Positions 1 through 9,560 of a stretch of 64,000 nucleotides of DNA are shown piece by piece; the stretch's first letter is position 1; every line of letters begins with the position of its first letter. Position numbers and translations under genes: made by a program. Source of the stretch: DASPKM01 sp035628135. Lineage in GTDB: Bacteria; Bacteroidota; Bacteroidia; Chitinophagales; Chitinophagaceae. Under the pieces are notes generated by a model. That model was given only the letters and a program-made list of their open reading frames with translations, was not told the DNA's origin and searched no databases. The DNA lies in contig DASPKM010000010.1 of the NCBI GenBank assembly GCA_035628135.1, positions 434,001-498,000 on the forward strand. Direction: 5' to 3'.

Positions 1-20
1 ATGTCCGATTTTTCGGGTAA

Positions 21-46
21 GCAAGGCCATCCTTTACCGGCCTTGC
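21..46 (-). terminator. hairpin over the regulator stop codon
   Basis: Inverted repeat GCAAGGCC (21-28) / GGCCTTGC (39-46) with a 10-nt loop. It overlaps the last codons and stop of the response regulator gene. No U-run follows on the minus strand, so it may act as a 3' stabiliser or weak terminator. Confidence 0.4.
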
Positions 47-660
47 AGCACCTTGGCAACTGCCTGCGATTTGGAATGCACGTGCAGCTTTGCGTAAATG
101 CTGCTGATGTGCGTGCGTATAGTAGACAATGAAATAAAATATTTCTCCCCGATCTTTTTGTAACTCAGTCCATCCACCAATGAAAACAGGATCTCTTTTT
201 CGCGTACGGTAAGCTGGTAATCTTCCAGGGATGTGGCGGGAGGCGATTGAAAGGCCTGAATCACTTTGCGGGCGATAGAAGAGCTCATGGGCGCGCCGCC
301 ATGGTAAAGGTCTTGCACCGCCGCGATGATCTCCGCCGAAGTTGCTTTCTTCAGCAAATAACCCGAGGCGCCGGCGCGGATGGCCGCAAAGATCTTTTCA
401 TCGTCCTCGAACACCGTGAACATCATGATCTGAACTTTAGAGAAATTGTTTTTCAGCGTCCTTACGCCTTCTATACCACTGATGTCGGGCAGGTCGATGT
501 CCATTAGAACGATGTCGGGCTCGTTGCAGGCAAGGTCGCTCACCACGTTCAACAGGTTGGGCAGCGCGCACACACATTGCATGCCCGGCGTACGGTTAAA
601 CAGCGACTGCAAGGTATTGCGCAGCGTATGATTGTCTTCTACAACGGCTACTTTGATCAT
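34..660 (-). CDS. NarL/FixJ-type response regulator
   Basis: Two-component DNA-binding response regulator of 208 residues. The receiver domain occupies about residues 3-120, with the acidic pair E8/D9, phospho-acceptor D54 in an LMDIDLP context, and conserved K104. A LuxR-type helix-turn-helix follows at about 145-205, with the typical LTVREKEIL and STIRTHISSIYAKL motifs. The start gives MIKVAVVEDN, as expected for the family. It lies 45 nt downstream of the propeller kinase gene on the same strand, so the kinase very probably phosphorylates it. Targets cannot be read from the sequence. Confidence 0.93.
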   Translation of the reverse strand: MIKVAVVEDNHTLRNTLQSLFNRTPGMQCVCALPNLLNVVSDLACNEPDIVLMDIDLPDISGIEGVRTLKNNFSKVQIMMFTVFEDDEKIFAAIRAGASGYLLKKATSAEIIAAVQDLYHGGAPMSSSIARKVIQAFQSPPATSLEDYQLTVREKEILFSLVDGLSYKKIGEKYFISLSTIRTHISSIYAKLHVHSKSQAVAKVLQGR

Positions 661-705
661 GTTCTGTAAAAATCAATTAAACCATCCATTTAAAAAATCA
701 GATAT

Positions 706-3588
706 TCATTTGATTTTCGACCGCAGGAAAACGGTGGTCCCCTTCTCATTGCTTTCGATCCGCAACATGGCCTTCATCAATGCCGCCCGCTTCCGCATGT
801 TGTGCAGTCCATTGCCCGAAGGCGCGGCATTGGTATCGAAGCCCTTTCCATTGTCCTGCACGATGGTATCGATATAATTTCCATTCAATTGCATGTTCAC
901 CGATACATAGGAAGCTTCTGAATATTTTACCAGGTTGTTGATGGACTCTTTTAAAATAAGGTACAGGTTCTGCCGGTCGCTCATGGGCAGGGAGCTTTCA
1001 GGAATTTTCTTATCGATGTTGATATCATAATCGATGTCCTTTGCTTCGAACACGGCAGCAGCGTGCTTTTTAACCCGGGCCATGAGGTGACCGAATGAAT
1101 CATTGCGCGGATTGACGCACCAGATGATATCATCCATTTTATCCAGCAATGCCACGGCGTTGTCGTTGATCTCCCGCATCATTTGCCTGGAGGTTGAACC
1201 ATTTTCTTCCTGCAGCGCACCTTCGCTGATAATAGCAATGGAGCTAAGCGTGGAGCCGATCTCATCGTGCAGGTCGGCGGAAATGCGGCTGCGCAATTTT
1301 TCCAGCTTCAGCTTTTGCCGCAGGCGGAACATGCGGAAATAATAAATGGCGGCAAATACCGTCACCAGCATTAGTATGATAAACCAGAGGCTCTTGTAAA
1401 ACGGCCTGGTAATGGTAAATGTAAAGCTGGCGGGTGTTTCGCTCCATTGGTCGTGGCCGGTTGAAGCAATTACCTTAAAGGTATATTGCCCCGGTGGCAG
1501 CGATACGTAATCGATGCTATTGGCCCTGGTGGGCGCACTCCAATGCCTATCGTACCCTTGCAGCATGTATTTGTACAATATCCTTCTTTCATCTGTGTAC
1601 GAAGCCGCGGCAAATTGAAAACCGATGGAGTTTTCGTGCGGCCGGTAGTCGGGCGCCTGCTGCCGTGCAACCGCCGCCGTATCTTCTTCTCCCAATACAT
1701 GTATGCCGGTGATGTTCACCAGGGGCGGCAGCGACCGCACTTTATCTGAGATCTGAAACACCGTCAATCCTGTTTCGGACAAGGCCCAGCATTTATCCGC
1801 CGAAGGCGAAGCATGGCTTGCAAAAATTTCCGCGCTGTGCAATCCATCGGCAACGGTAAACGACCGCCAGCTTGTTGTAGCCGGTGAATAACGGTATATT
1901 CCGTTGCAGGTAGACACCCATATCTCTTTGTTGCCTGTTTCCTTGATATCGGTGACCCTAGTGCATTGCAACCCTGCCTGCGCCGAAACATTTTGCACCT
2001 GCAGCCTGCCCTTGTTTAATGCAATATTGAAAAGACCGCCGAACCGGGTACCGATCCAGAGACGCTGCTTTGAATCCAATAGAATACTGCGTATGTTCGG
2101 GTCCGTTAGTCCGGCTGCTGAATCGATGTATTGTTCCAGTGTAAAGCGGGTATTGCTGCCGGTTCCCTCATATTTTATCTTCAATAATCCCTCCGCATTG
2201 TCGCCTGCCCAGATGGTCTTGTTTTGTGCGTCAAGAGCAATGCATACCGGAAAGCAAAGTTTTCCTGATTTAAGGCGTGGTTGAAAATGGGCCACCGGCT
2301 TGCCCTTATGTATGAGAAAAATGCCGTTTTGGCCCGAAGCCCACACGATTGAATCGCCGTCGCGCACCAGGGAGTGAATGGTAATATGGGTCTGTTTAAA
2401 AGCATCGAAATATTCCCACGATCGCACCTGGTTGTTTTGCACACGCAGCCGCCACAGGCCGCCGAGCGCGCCTCCCGCCCAGAGGTCGGCGCCGGATAAC
2501 AATACTTTTGTAGGATGATTTGTTGAATGGGGAAATTTTTCCAGCTTGCTGAAAGTTCCATTGCGAATGCTGTAGATATGCTTTCCGTTGCTGATCCACA
2601 ACAAGGAATCGTTGCCGGTAATGTCGCCCGTACCAAAGGCTATTTCATCATAAGCATAAAAACGTGCGGGCAGGTTGGCGATCTTTACCAATCCTGTTTG
2701 CGTGCCAACCCACAAATTGTTTTCGCGGTCGGTGTACAGGAACTGCACATCGTCGGGCACCACTGATCTCATAGCAATACTCGAAACGAGGCCGGCAGAT
2801 GACACGTGCCTGAAATTGCCGGCGGTATCTTCCAAAGCAAAGATCCGCGGATGAAAGTTCTCCTGCACGGCATGCCTGTACCCAGTGCCCCGCCAGATAT
2901 CCCGGCGTGCTCCTGTTGCGGTGATGTGCGCAAGCGAGAACCGCAGTTGATTGCCAAATAGCGCAAACACTCCGTCGTCAGCGGGCTGCAGGTAAAATGT
3001 GGCATTGGAGGATAACGCTACCTGCTTACCATCTTTACGGTACACCACCAACTCGCGATCGGTCCCTATCCAAATATTCCGGGCCTTATCCATGGCCATG
3101 CTCCAGACGGTCGAATTTTTAAACCGCTCGTCGATATTAAACAGCAGCTTAAACGTATTGTCCGCAAAATGGTAGATGTTGCGGTTGCCATCCAGGATCA
3201 GAATTCCTTTGTCGCTATGCCTGCAAAGCAGGTATACATTGTTGTTGGAAGGCATGGCGAGTGCTCTTACCTTGTTATCACGGTATTCCATCAATCCACC
3301 GTCGAATAAAAAACCTGCGTATACCGCATCGCTGGTAGACACAATGTTGGACACGTATTTGTTGCGTTGTATTTCAGGTAAGGGAACAGTGGTGAAGCGG
3401 TGACCATCGTAACGGGAAAGGCCGAAATAAGTGCCTATCCATAAAAATCCGCGCTCATCCTGGCTAAGACACGTGATGCGGTCGCTGATCAGTCCGTCGG
3501 CCGTTGTGTAGCGGCGGGTAGGCAAGGTTTGTGCAAAAGCGCCGGATATCTCAATTACAAGCAGTAGTAAAAGCGTACATTTTTTCAT
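706..3588 (-). CDS. propeller-type sensor histidine kinase (HisKA_3)
   Basis: Membrane sensor kinase of 960 residues. A signal peptide (MKKCTLLLLLVIEISGAFA) is followed by a large periplasmic Reg_prop beta-propeller with repeated WIGT-type blade motifs (about 20-650). Then come a Y_Y_Y domain (about 655-745), one membrane helix (about 755-778) and a cytoplasmic HisKA_3 module with H774 in DLHDEIG. The HATPase domain has an intact N-box (KESINNLV), a DNGKGFD G1 box and a GNGL G2 box. All catalytic motifs are present, so this should be an active kinase. It pairs with the NarL-type regulator 45 nt downstream. In Bacteroidota this architecture often senses glycans or other extracellular compounds; the ligand here is unknown. 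Confidence 0.93.
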   Translation of the reverse strand: MKKCTLLLLLVIEISGAFAQTLPTRRYTTADGLISDRITCLSQDERGFLWIGTYFGLSRYDGHRFTTVPLPEIQRNKYVSNIVSTSDAVYAGFLFDGGLMEYRDNKVRALAMPSNNNVYLLCRHSDKGILILDGNRNIYHFADNTFKLLFNIDERFKNSTVWSMAMDKARNIWIGTDRELVVYRKDGKQVALSSNATFYLQPADDGVFALFGNQLRFSLAHITATGARRDIWRGTGYRHAVQENFHPRIFALEDTAGNFRHVSSAGLVSSIAMRSVVPDDVQFLYTDRENNLWVGTQTGLVKIANLPARFYAYDEIAFGTGDITGNDSLLWISNGKHIYSIRNGTFSKLEKFPHSTNHPTKVLLSGADLWAGGALGGLWRLRVQNNQVRSWEYFDAFKQTHITIHSLVRDGDSIVWASGQNGIFLIHKGKPVAHFQPRLKSGKLCFPVCIALDAQNKTIWAGDNAEGLLKIKYEGTGSNTRFTLEQYIDSAAGLTDPNIRSILLDSKQRLWIGTRFGGLFNIALNKGRLQVQNVSAQAGLQCTRVTDIKETGNKEIWVSTCNGIYRYSPATTSWRSFTVADGLHSAEIFASHASPSADKCWALSETGLTVFQISDKVRSLPPLVNITGIHVLGEEDTAAVARQQAPDYRPHENSIGFQFAAASYTDERRILYKYMLQGYDRHWSAPTRANSIDYVSLPPGQYTFKVIASTGHDQWSETPASFTFTITRPFYKSLWFIILMLVTVFAAIYYFRMFRLRQKLKLEKLRSRISADLHDEIGSTLSSIAIISEGALQEENGSTSRQMMREINDNAVALLDKMDDIIWCVNPRNDSFGHLMARVKKHAAAVFEAKDIDYDINIDKKIPESSLPMSDRQNLYLILKESINNLVKYSEASYVSVNMQLNGNYIDTIVQDNGKGFDTNAAPSGNGLHNMRKRAALMKAMLRIESNEKGTTVFLRSKIK

Positions 3589-3720
3589 AGCTCACCAGGT
3601 ACCAATCTACTTGTTGCAATATAGCGTTTTATCCATTCCCTCGGCCATTGGTTCCACTCCCTAAACGCGGCCGCTTTTAGCCGTTGAAAGATTTATTATT
3701 AAATTCAGAAACAAAAACCA

Positions 3721-6708
3721 TTGCTTTTTTACTGGGCGCGCCATATTGTTTGCCTGCTGGTTTTCTCAATTGCTTTTTGTCACATGCGGGGCCAGGATGC
3801 CACCTTGTGGTCATTTGATTATTTCGGATCGGCGGAAGGGCTGCCTTCTTCGGAGGTCATCAGTGTTTACCAGGACCATCAACGCTATATCTGGATCGGA
3901 CATAGCGCGGGCGTAAGCCGGTGGGACGGCTATTCATTTCAAAATTATTTATGGGCGGGCAGCCAGCGGATCGGCAAGACCTACCAGGTGCGGCAGGATG
4001 CTGGAAAGCGTATCTGGATCTGTGCTGAAGGCGGGTTGTTCTTATTCGACTCGGACAGGTTGAAACATATTTCAACAGGCAAAGAGAACATGCCGGTGTT
4101 CAATGTGCTTTTTTTACAAAATGTTGTATGGCTTGGCACCATGGAAGGGCCTGCTATGTATGCGATCGAAGAATGGAACAACGAATTGGGGGATGACACA
4201 ATCTCATTGAACATCTTGCCCTCCTGGAAAAGATCATTTCCTACAGGCAACGAGGCAAAACAAATTGACCAGGCGAGGGATGGAAATATTTTTATTGCCG
4301 ATGCGTATGCGCTCTTCGCAATCGAAGGAAATACCCACAGGAGAATATGGATGCATAAAGACGACCGGGAGCATGTAACAGGTTTGAAACCATTGAACAA
4401 GGACAGCATTTATTTTACTACCACATCACGTGGATTGCAGGCGTTGGAAAAGGGGATGTACCGCATAGTGGATTCCGTGTCGGGCACAGGTAATGCACTG
4501 CAATGGCAGGGCAGCAGGTTATTGTATTTTGCTACAAAAGGATTGTATCATTTCAATCCTGTGACCAATTGTGAACAAACTATCCTGCTGCTTCCTGAAG
4601 CTTATAACAAGTGGGGCAGCTCAGTGCTGGCAGACCAGGAGCATGGTTACTGGATCGGAACGCATGAACAATTGCTGCATGCAAAGCCCGGCTTGTTTCA
4701 AACGCTTTCCCTTCCTCAATTAGAGGGTTTTGATGAATTGTACTATAGCACACAACTCAGAGATGGCAATGTGTTGGTGGGCGGTAACCGCGGCAGGGTA
4801 TTTACAAGATCACCCGGCGGAACATTTGCATTTTTATTGAAGAGCTTTCCATTGGCGCCCGTAGCGCAATTGTACGAAGACAGCGATGCTACCATTTGGC
4901 TTGGCTCTTATTACCAGGGCATAGCATCGATACGAGGCAATGCAGTAAAGATTTATACGACGAAAGAAGGCTTGCGCGACAATACCAATTTCTTTTTCGC
5001 AGCTACTAAAAATGGAAAGTTGTATACCGGTGGCGATGGTGGCGTGAGTGAAGTCATCCGCAATGCAGGCCAGGTATCGTTTAAGAATTACGCGTTGGTC
5101 GGTCCCTCAGGTGATTATCCTGTTTTTCGATCGGGCATGGAAACTTTGCAGGGCAGCTTGTTGTTCGGCGGCAATTGGGGATTGTATAAGCTGGTGCAGG
5201 ACTCATTACAACCATTAAGCATACGAGGGGCACAAACCAATTCTGCCATTACCGATATGCAGCAGGATAATAAGGGAAACATCTGGATCAGCACCAACGG
5301 CAATGGCATTTTGTTGTGCAAGGAAGAGAACAATGCCATCAGGCTGATGAAATTGTTCTCTGAAAAAAATGGGCTTAACGCTTCTACGTATACCGACCTG
5401 CTCCTGGACAAAGACAATGTGTTATGGGCTGCGAGCTATAAGGGCCTTAGCAGGATAGAAGAACAGGGCGGCCAGTATTTTATCATGAACCTGCAACGGA
5501 ACTTCATCAGGGCTTATCATTCCATCAGCCTTATGCAGGACAAAGAAGGTGTTTTATGGATACCAACTTCATCGGGCCTGGCCTGGCTGCATCCCGATAA
5601 AGTGAAGCAATCCTTTACCCCGCCGGTGTTGTCGTGGACGTCCTGTTATTCATTAAAAGAAAAGAAAGACATTCCGATCAGCCAGCTTAATAATGAAATG
5701 CAATTCCCGTACAATGAAAATGCATTTCAGTTTACATTCACCGGCATTTCTTTATCGCCACCGGCGCCTGTGCACTATTTCTACCGCATTAAAGAATTGG
5801 ATACAGCGTGGACTGATAACGGGTTCAGCCGGCAGGTAAGTTTTCAAAGCCTGGCGCCCGGTAAGTACACGTTCGAAGTAAAAGCGCATGCGGGCAGCTC
5901 CACTCCCGGCACCATTCAACTGTCATTCACCATTGCGCCGCCGTTCTGGACGAGATGGTGGTTCATAACGCTGCTGGTAATTGCAATAGCTGCTATTATT
6001 TTATTCGCAGTGCGCCGCAGGGAAAACATCATTAAAGCCCGTGAGCATGAAAAAGCAGCATTGAAATTAACCGCGCTAAGAGCGCAAATGAACCCGCATT
6101 TTATTTTCAATGCGCTGAACAGCGTGCAGCATTACATCCTGCGCGGCGACGCGGACGAAGCCAACAAATACCTTTCGAAATTCTCGAAATTGCAGCGGCT
6201 GATCCTCAACCACTGCGACCAGCAATTCATATCACTGGAAAAAGAGCTGGAAATGCTGAACCTGTACCTGCAATTGGAACAATTGAGAGTGAAAGGAAAT
6301 TTCGACTATGCCATCAACATCGATGAAGACATCGACCCGGAGGAGGTGAACATTCCGCCAATGATACTGCAGCCTTTCATAGAAAACGCCATCTGGCATG
6401 GATTGATGCCGAAGCACGGCGGCGGCTTTTTAAAACTGAACATCAGCATGGATAAGCAGTTTTTAATCTGCCTGATCGAAGACAATGGCATCGGCAGGGA
6501 GGCATCATCCATCTTAAAAAATCAACAAGCTGCTTCCGGCAACCATCATTCAAAAGGATTAAAACTGGTAGAAGAAAGGTTGGAGATCCTCAGGCAGCAA
6601 TATGGACAACCGTTCGAATTTTCCATATCAGATATAACAGGTGAAAGCAATGCTGTAACAGGAACAGTAGTAAAGCTTACCATTTACACCGGGGAAACGG
6701 CAAATTGA
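3721..6708 (+). CDS. propeller-type sensor kinase, LytS (His_kinase) class
   Basis: Sensor kinase of 995 residues. The start is TTG at 3721: it gives a good signal peptide (MLFYWARHIVCLLVFSIAFC), whereas the first internal ATG at 3784 would remove it. The order is a Reg_prop propeller (about 25-640), a Y_Y_Y domain (about 660-740), a membrane helix (about 750-773), then a His_kinase domain with H793 in QMNPHFIFN and an HATPase domain with IENAIWHG and EDNGIGR. It is divergent from the preceding kinase gene (132-nt gap) and convergent with a LytTR regulator whose stop codon is 1 nt away. That regulator is the likely partner although it is not co-transcribed. Confidence 0.9.
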   Translation: MLFYWARHIVCLLVFSIAFCHMRGQDATLWSFDYFGSAEGLPSSEVISVYQDHQRYIWIGHSAGVSRWDGYSFQNYLWAGSQRIGKTYQVRQDAGKRIWICAEGGLFLFDSDRLKHISTGKENMPVFNVLFLQNVVWLGTMEGPAMYAIEEWNNELGDDTISLNILPSWKRSFPTGNEAKQIDQARDGNIFIADAYALFAIEGNTHRRIWMHKDDREHVTGLKPLNKDSIYFTTTSRGLQALEKGMYRIVDSVSGTGNALQWQGSRLLYFATKGLYHFNPVTNCEQTILLLPEAYNKWGSSVLADQEHGYWIGTHEQLLHAKPGLFQTLSLPQLEGFDELYYSTQLRDGNVLVGGNRGRVFTRSPGGTFAFLLKSFPLAPVAQLYEDSDATIWLGSYYQGIASIRGNAVKIYTTKEGLRDNTNFFFAATKNGKLYTGGDGGVSEVIRNAGQVSFKNYALVGPSGDYPVFRSGMETLQGSLLFGGNWGLYKLVQDSLQPLSIRGAQTNSAITDMQQDNKGNIWISTNGNGILLCKEENNAIRLMKLFSEKNGLNASTYTDLLLDKDNVLWAASYKGLSRIEEQGGQYFIMNLQRNFIRAYHSISLMQDKEGVLWIPTSSGLAWLHPDKVKQSFTPPVLSWTSCYSLKEKKDIPISQLNNEMQFPYNENAFQFTFTGISLSPPAPVHYFYRIKELDTAWTDNGFSRQVSFQSLAPGKYTFEVKAHAGSSTPGTIQLSFTIAPPFWTRWWFITLLVIAIAAIILFAVRRRENIIKAREHEKAALKLTALRAQMNPHFIFNALNSVQHYILRGDADEANKYLSKFSKLQRLILNHCDQQFISLEKELEMLNLYLQLEQLRVKGNFDYAINIDEDIDPEEVNIPPMILQPFIENAIWHGLMPKHGGGFLKLNISMDKQFLICLIEDNGIGREASSILKNQQAASGNHHSKGLKLVEERLEILRQQYGQPFEFSISDITGESNAVTGTVVKLTIYTGETAN

Positions 6709-6709
6709 A

Positions 6710-7453
6710 TTACGTCGCCGGCTTGTCCTTTAAGGCGTCCAGTATCTTTTCCCTCCTTCTCCTTGAAACTTCCACCTTAGTGCCATCGCTCATGGCCAGC
6801 CAGCCCTCCGGCGAGTACCGCCGTACATGCTTTTTATTTACGAGGTGCGATTTATGTACCCTGATAAATCCATAATCCGCCAGCATCTCTTCAAACTCTT
6901 TTAGCGTTTTTGAAAGCAGGAGCTTTTTATTGTTCTCAAAAAAGATCTTGGAGTAATTGTTTTCCCCTTCTACGCGGATGATTTCCCGCGGGTAATGGAA
7001 GAAGCTCCCTTCCTGCGTATTGAATGCCAGCCTGAACTCAGATTGGTTTTGCGAAGCATTCTGCAAAAGGTTCTGATACAGTTCCTGTTGCTGCTTGTTT
7101 TCCTTAATAAACTTGCTTACGGCCTGTATGAGCTCATCTGCGTCGATGGGCTTGAGCAAATAATCAAGCGCGCTGAACCGTATGGCCTGGATGGCATAAT
7201 GGTCGTAGGCCGTGGTGAAAATGATGCGGAAGTCGATCTTGTCGAGCCGCTTCAATAGTTCAAACCCGTTCATCAAGGGCATCTGCACGTCCAGGAAAAC
7301 AAGATGGGGTTGATAATTTCTGATCAGTTGCAAAGCCTCCTGTGGATGTGTGGAGCTGCGCACGTCGGAAATAACGGGTGTGTAGCGTTGCAGCATGAGC
7401 CCGAGCGTACTCACTGCCGAAGGTTCATCGTCGATGATTACCGCTTTGATCAC
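6710..7453 (-). CDS. LytTR-family response regulator
   Basis: Response regulator with an N-terminal receiver domain (acidic pair D8/D9, phospho-acceptor D55 in LVFLDVQMP) and a C-terminal LytTR DNA-binding domain (about 140-240, with FIRVHKSHLVN). I prefer the GTG start at 7453 (MIKAVIIDDE, 247 residues), which matches the family N-terminus. An upstream in-frame ATG at 7474 would add seven atypical residues. It is transcribed towards the LytS-type propeller kinase, with one base between the stop codons. Pairing with that kinase is inferred from domain class. Confidence 0.92.
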   Translation of the reverse strand: MIKAVIIDDEPSAVSTLGLMLQRYTPVISDVRSSTHPQEALQLIRNYQPHLVFLDVQMPLMNGFELLKRLDKIDFRIIFTTAYDHYAIQAIRFSALDYLLKPIDADELIQAVSKFIKENKQQQELYQNLLQNASQNQSEFRLAFNTQEGSFFHYPREIIRVEGENNYSKIFFENNKKLLLSKTLKEFEEMLADYGFIRVHKSHLVNKKHVRRYSPEGWLAMSDGTKVEVSRRRREKILDALKDKPAT

Positions 7454-7570
7454 ATTTAAAAATAAGCAATCCATTTACCATTTTCTCATTTAACCTTGCC
7501 ATTGCATAATTCGCCGCGTTTTTGCTTATGGGCCCTTCTTAGCTTTCGATACCTGTAAATACATCGCGGC

Positions 7571-9460
7571 ATGAAACGATATTTTTACCTGCTGTTGTTA
7601 TTCCCGCTTGCTGCCGGTGCGCAGATCACGAGCAATTCCGAATGGACGTGGATCAAAGGCGATAATACTTCGAATGTAAACGCTGTGTACGGAGTAAAGG
7701 GCGTTCCCGATCCTTCGAATAAACCCGGAGGCCGGTCGCGCGGCATGTCTGTGCGGGACGCTGCCGGTAATATATGGTTGTTCGGCGGAGAGGCTTTTTT
7801 TACTACGGGCGGTACTTCCAATTACAGCAACGATCTATGGAAGTATGACATCACCACCAATGTATGGACCTGGATCAGCGGGCTTAATACCGGTGGATCG
7901 CTCGGTGTGTATGGCACGCAGGGTGTTGCGGACGCGGCGAATATGCCAAGAGCACGCGCCGGGGCAGCGATATGGCTGGACGATGCGGGTAACATCTGGA
8001 TCTTCGGCGGCATTCACAGCGCGGCGCGGTTGAACGATCTATGGAAATATGACCCTGTAACCAATATGTGGACCTGGATGAAGGGCGACAATACACCCAA
8101 TCAAACCGCTGTACCCGGCACCCTCGGTGTTGCCGCATCTACCAATAAACCTGGCTCGAGGGTGGGCACGGCTTACTGGAAAGATGCCTCCGGCAATTTA
8201 TGGATGTTCGGCGGCGATGGGTATGGAGGTACCGGCCTCGCCACCCTGAATGATCTTTGGAAGTATGATCCTGTTACCAATATGTGGACATGGATGGATG
8301 GAAACCCGAATGGAAATCAATTTGGGACATATGGTACACAGGGAGAAGAAAATGCCGCCAACCAGCCCGGGCAAAGATTTTTTTGCGATGGCTGGATAGA
8401 CGCCGCTGGAAACTTCTGGATCTTCGGTGGCACAGGACGGGGTGCTGCGGATAATGGCCTGCTGAATGATCTGTGGAGATACAATCCTGTAACGGGTAAT
8501 TGGACGTGGATGAAGGGCAGCACCAGCCCCGATACAGTGGGCGTTTATGGCACCATGGGCGTTGCCGATGCCGCCAACACACCGGGAGCCAGGCAAAATT
8601 ATATGAGCTGTAAAGGAGCGGACGGAAATTTTTACCTGATGGGCGGGAATGGATTTGCATCGGCGCTTCCATCGGGTTTTTTGAATGATATGTGGAAATA
8701 TGACCTGTCCACCAATCAGTGGACGTGGTTAAAGGGAGATAATGTTCCCAATGTAAACGGCGTATACGGTACGCTTGGCACGCCGGACGCCGCCAACAAA
8801 CCCGGATCGAGGAACCATGGCGAAATGTGGACCGATAACGCAGGAAACATCTGGCTGTTCGGCGGAAATGGTTTTGCCGAAGCAGACTTCGGAAGAATGA
8901 ACGATGTATGGAGATTGAACGGTTCCGGTTCCCTTCCGTTGCATTTTGTTGCGCTACGCGTTGCACAACGCAATCAACAAGTAGCCGTGCAATGGGAAAC
9001 GGCCGCGGAAATAAATACCAGCCATTTCAATGTGCAACGCAGTAAGGACGGAAGGAATTTTATGACGATAGCAAAAGTAGCAGCGGCAGGTAACGGATCG
9101 AAGACATATGAATTTATGGATGCTGCTATCGATCATCAAAATATTTCACTGTATTACAGGATCGAGGCCGTGGACCTGGACGGAACCATTAAATACTCTT
9201 CGATCAAATCGATAAAGATCGGGCAGCGCATCCAGTTTACAATCGGCCCAAACCCGGCGAGGAACTATTTTATCATTGACGGAGATAATATCGACAGGAT
9301 AGAAGTATTTGACCTGCGCGGACGCCGCGTATATTCCAGAAGGATTGCGTCTATTGCTGACCGTAATATCCATACCAGCGGTTGGAGCAATGGCATGTAC
9401 ATAGTAAAACTAACGGATGGCGATGGCAATACAACCATCACAAGGATCATAAAGCAATAG
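7571..9460 (+). CDS. secreted Kelch-repeat protein with T9SS tail
   Basis: Secreted protein of 629 residues. A signal peptide (MKRYFYLLLLFPLAAGAQ) precedes six tandem repeats of about 65-75 residues. Each begins WTW-[IML]-x-G, contains an AGN[ILF]W[LIM]FGG core and ends NDLWKYDP-like, so a six-bladed Kelch-type propeller is expected (about 25-455). A linker follows with the LPLHFVALRV...QVAVQWETAAEINTSHF pattern typical of Bacteroidota cell-surface proteins. The last ~75 residues form a type A T9SS sorting domain (GPNPARNYF ... DLRGRRV ... GMYIVKL). It is probably exported across the outer membrane and anchored or released. The binding partner is unknown. Confidence 0.9.
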   Translation: MKRYFYLLLLFPLAAGAQITSNSEWTWIKGDNTSNVNAVYGVKGVPDPSNKPGGRSRGMSVRDAAGNIWLFGGEAFFTTGGTSNYSNDLWKYDITTNVWTWISGLNTGGSLGVYGTQGVADAANMPRARAGAAIWLDDAGNIWIFGGIHSAARLNDLWKYDPVTNMWTWMKGDNTPNQTAVPGTLGVAASTNKPGSRVGTAYWKDASGNLWMFGGDGYGGTGLATLNDLWKYDPVTNMWTWMDGNPNGNQFGTYGTQGEENAANQPGQRFFCDGWIDAAGNFWIFGGTGRGAADNGLLNDLWRYNPVTGNWTWMKGSTSPDTVGVYGTMGVADAANTPGARQNYMSCKGADGNFYLMGGNGFASALPSGFLNDMWKYDLSTNQWTWLKGDNVPNVNGVYGTLGTPDAANKPGSRNHGEMWTDNAGNIWLFGGNGFAEADFGRMNDVWRLNGSGSLPLHFVALRVAQRNQQVAVQWETAAEINTSHFNVQRSKDGRNFMTIAKVAAAGNGSKTYEFMDAAIDHQNISLYYRIEAVDLDGTIKYSSIKSIKIGQRIQFTIGPNPARNYFIIDGDNIDRIEVFDLRGRRVYSRRIASIADRNIHTSGWSNGMYIVKLTDGDGNTTITRIIKQ

Positions 9461-9477
9461 TGTAACAGAACAACACA

Positions 9478-9504
9478 GGCATTGTATCAAAATCGAACAA
9501 TGCC
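9478..9504. terminator. hairpin after the Kelch gene
   Basis: Perfect 8-bp inverted repeat GGCATTGT / ACAATGCC with an 11-nt loop, 17 nt after the Kelch gene stop. There is no clear U-run; a probable 3' end structure. Confidence 0.4.
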
Positions 9505-9560
9505 AAAGACCTTAAAAGCATAAGTTACTTTCAATTAATCGCTTATACACTGGCACACAA

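Noticed and set aside
8274..8966. Long minus-strand frame (230 codons) in the Kelch gene
   Set aside because: It is antisense to clear repeats of the Kelch gene, with low-complexity composition; a shadow.
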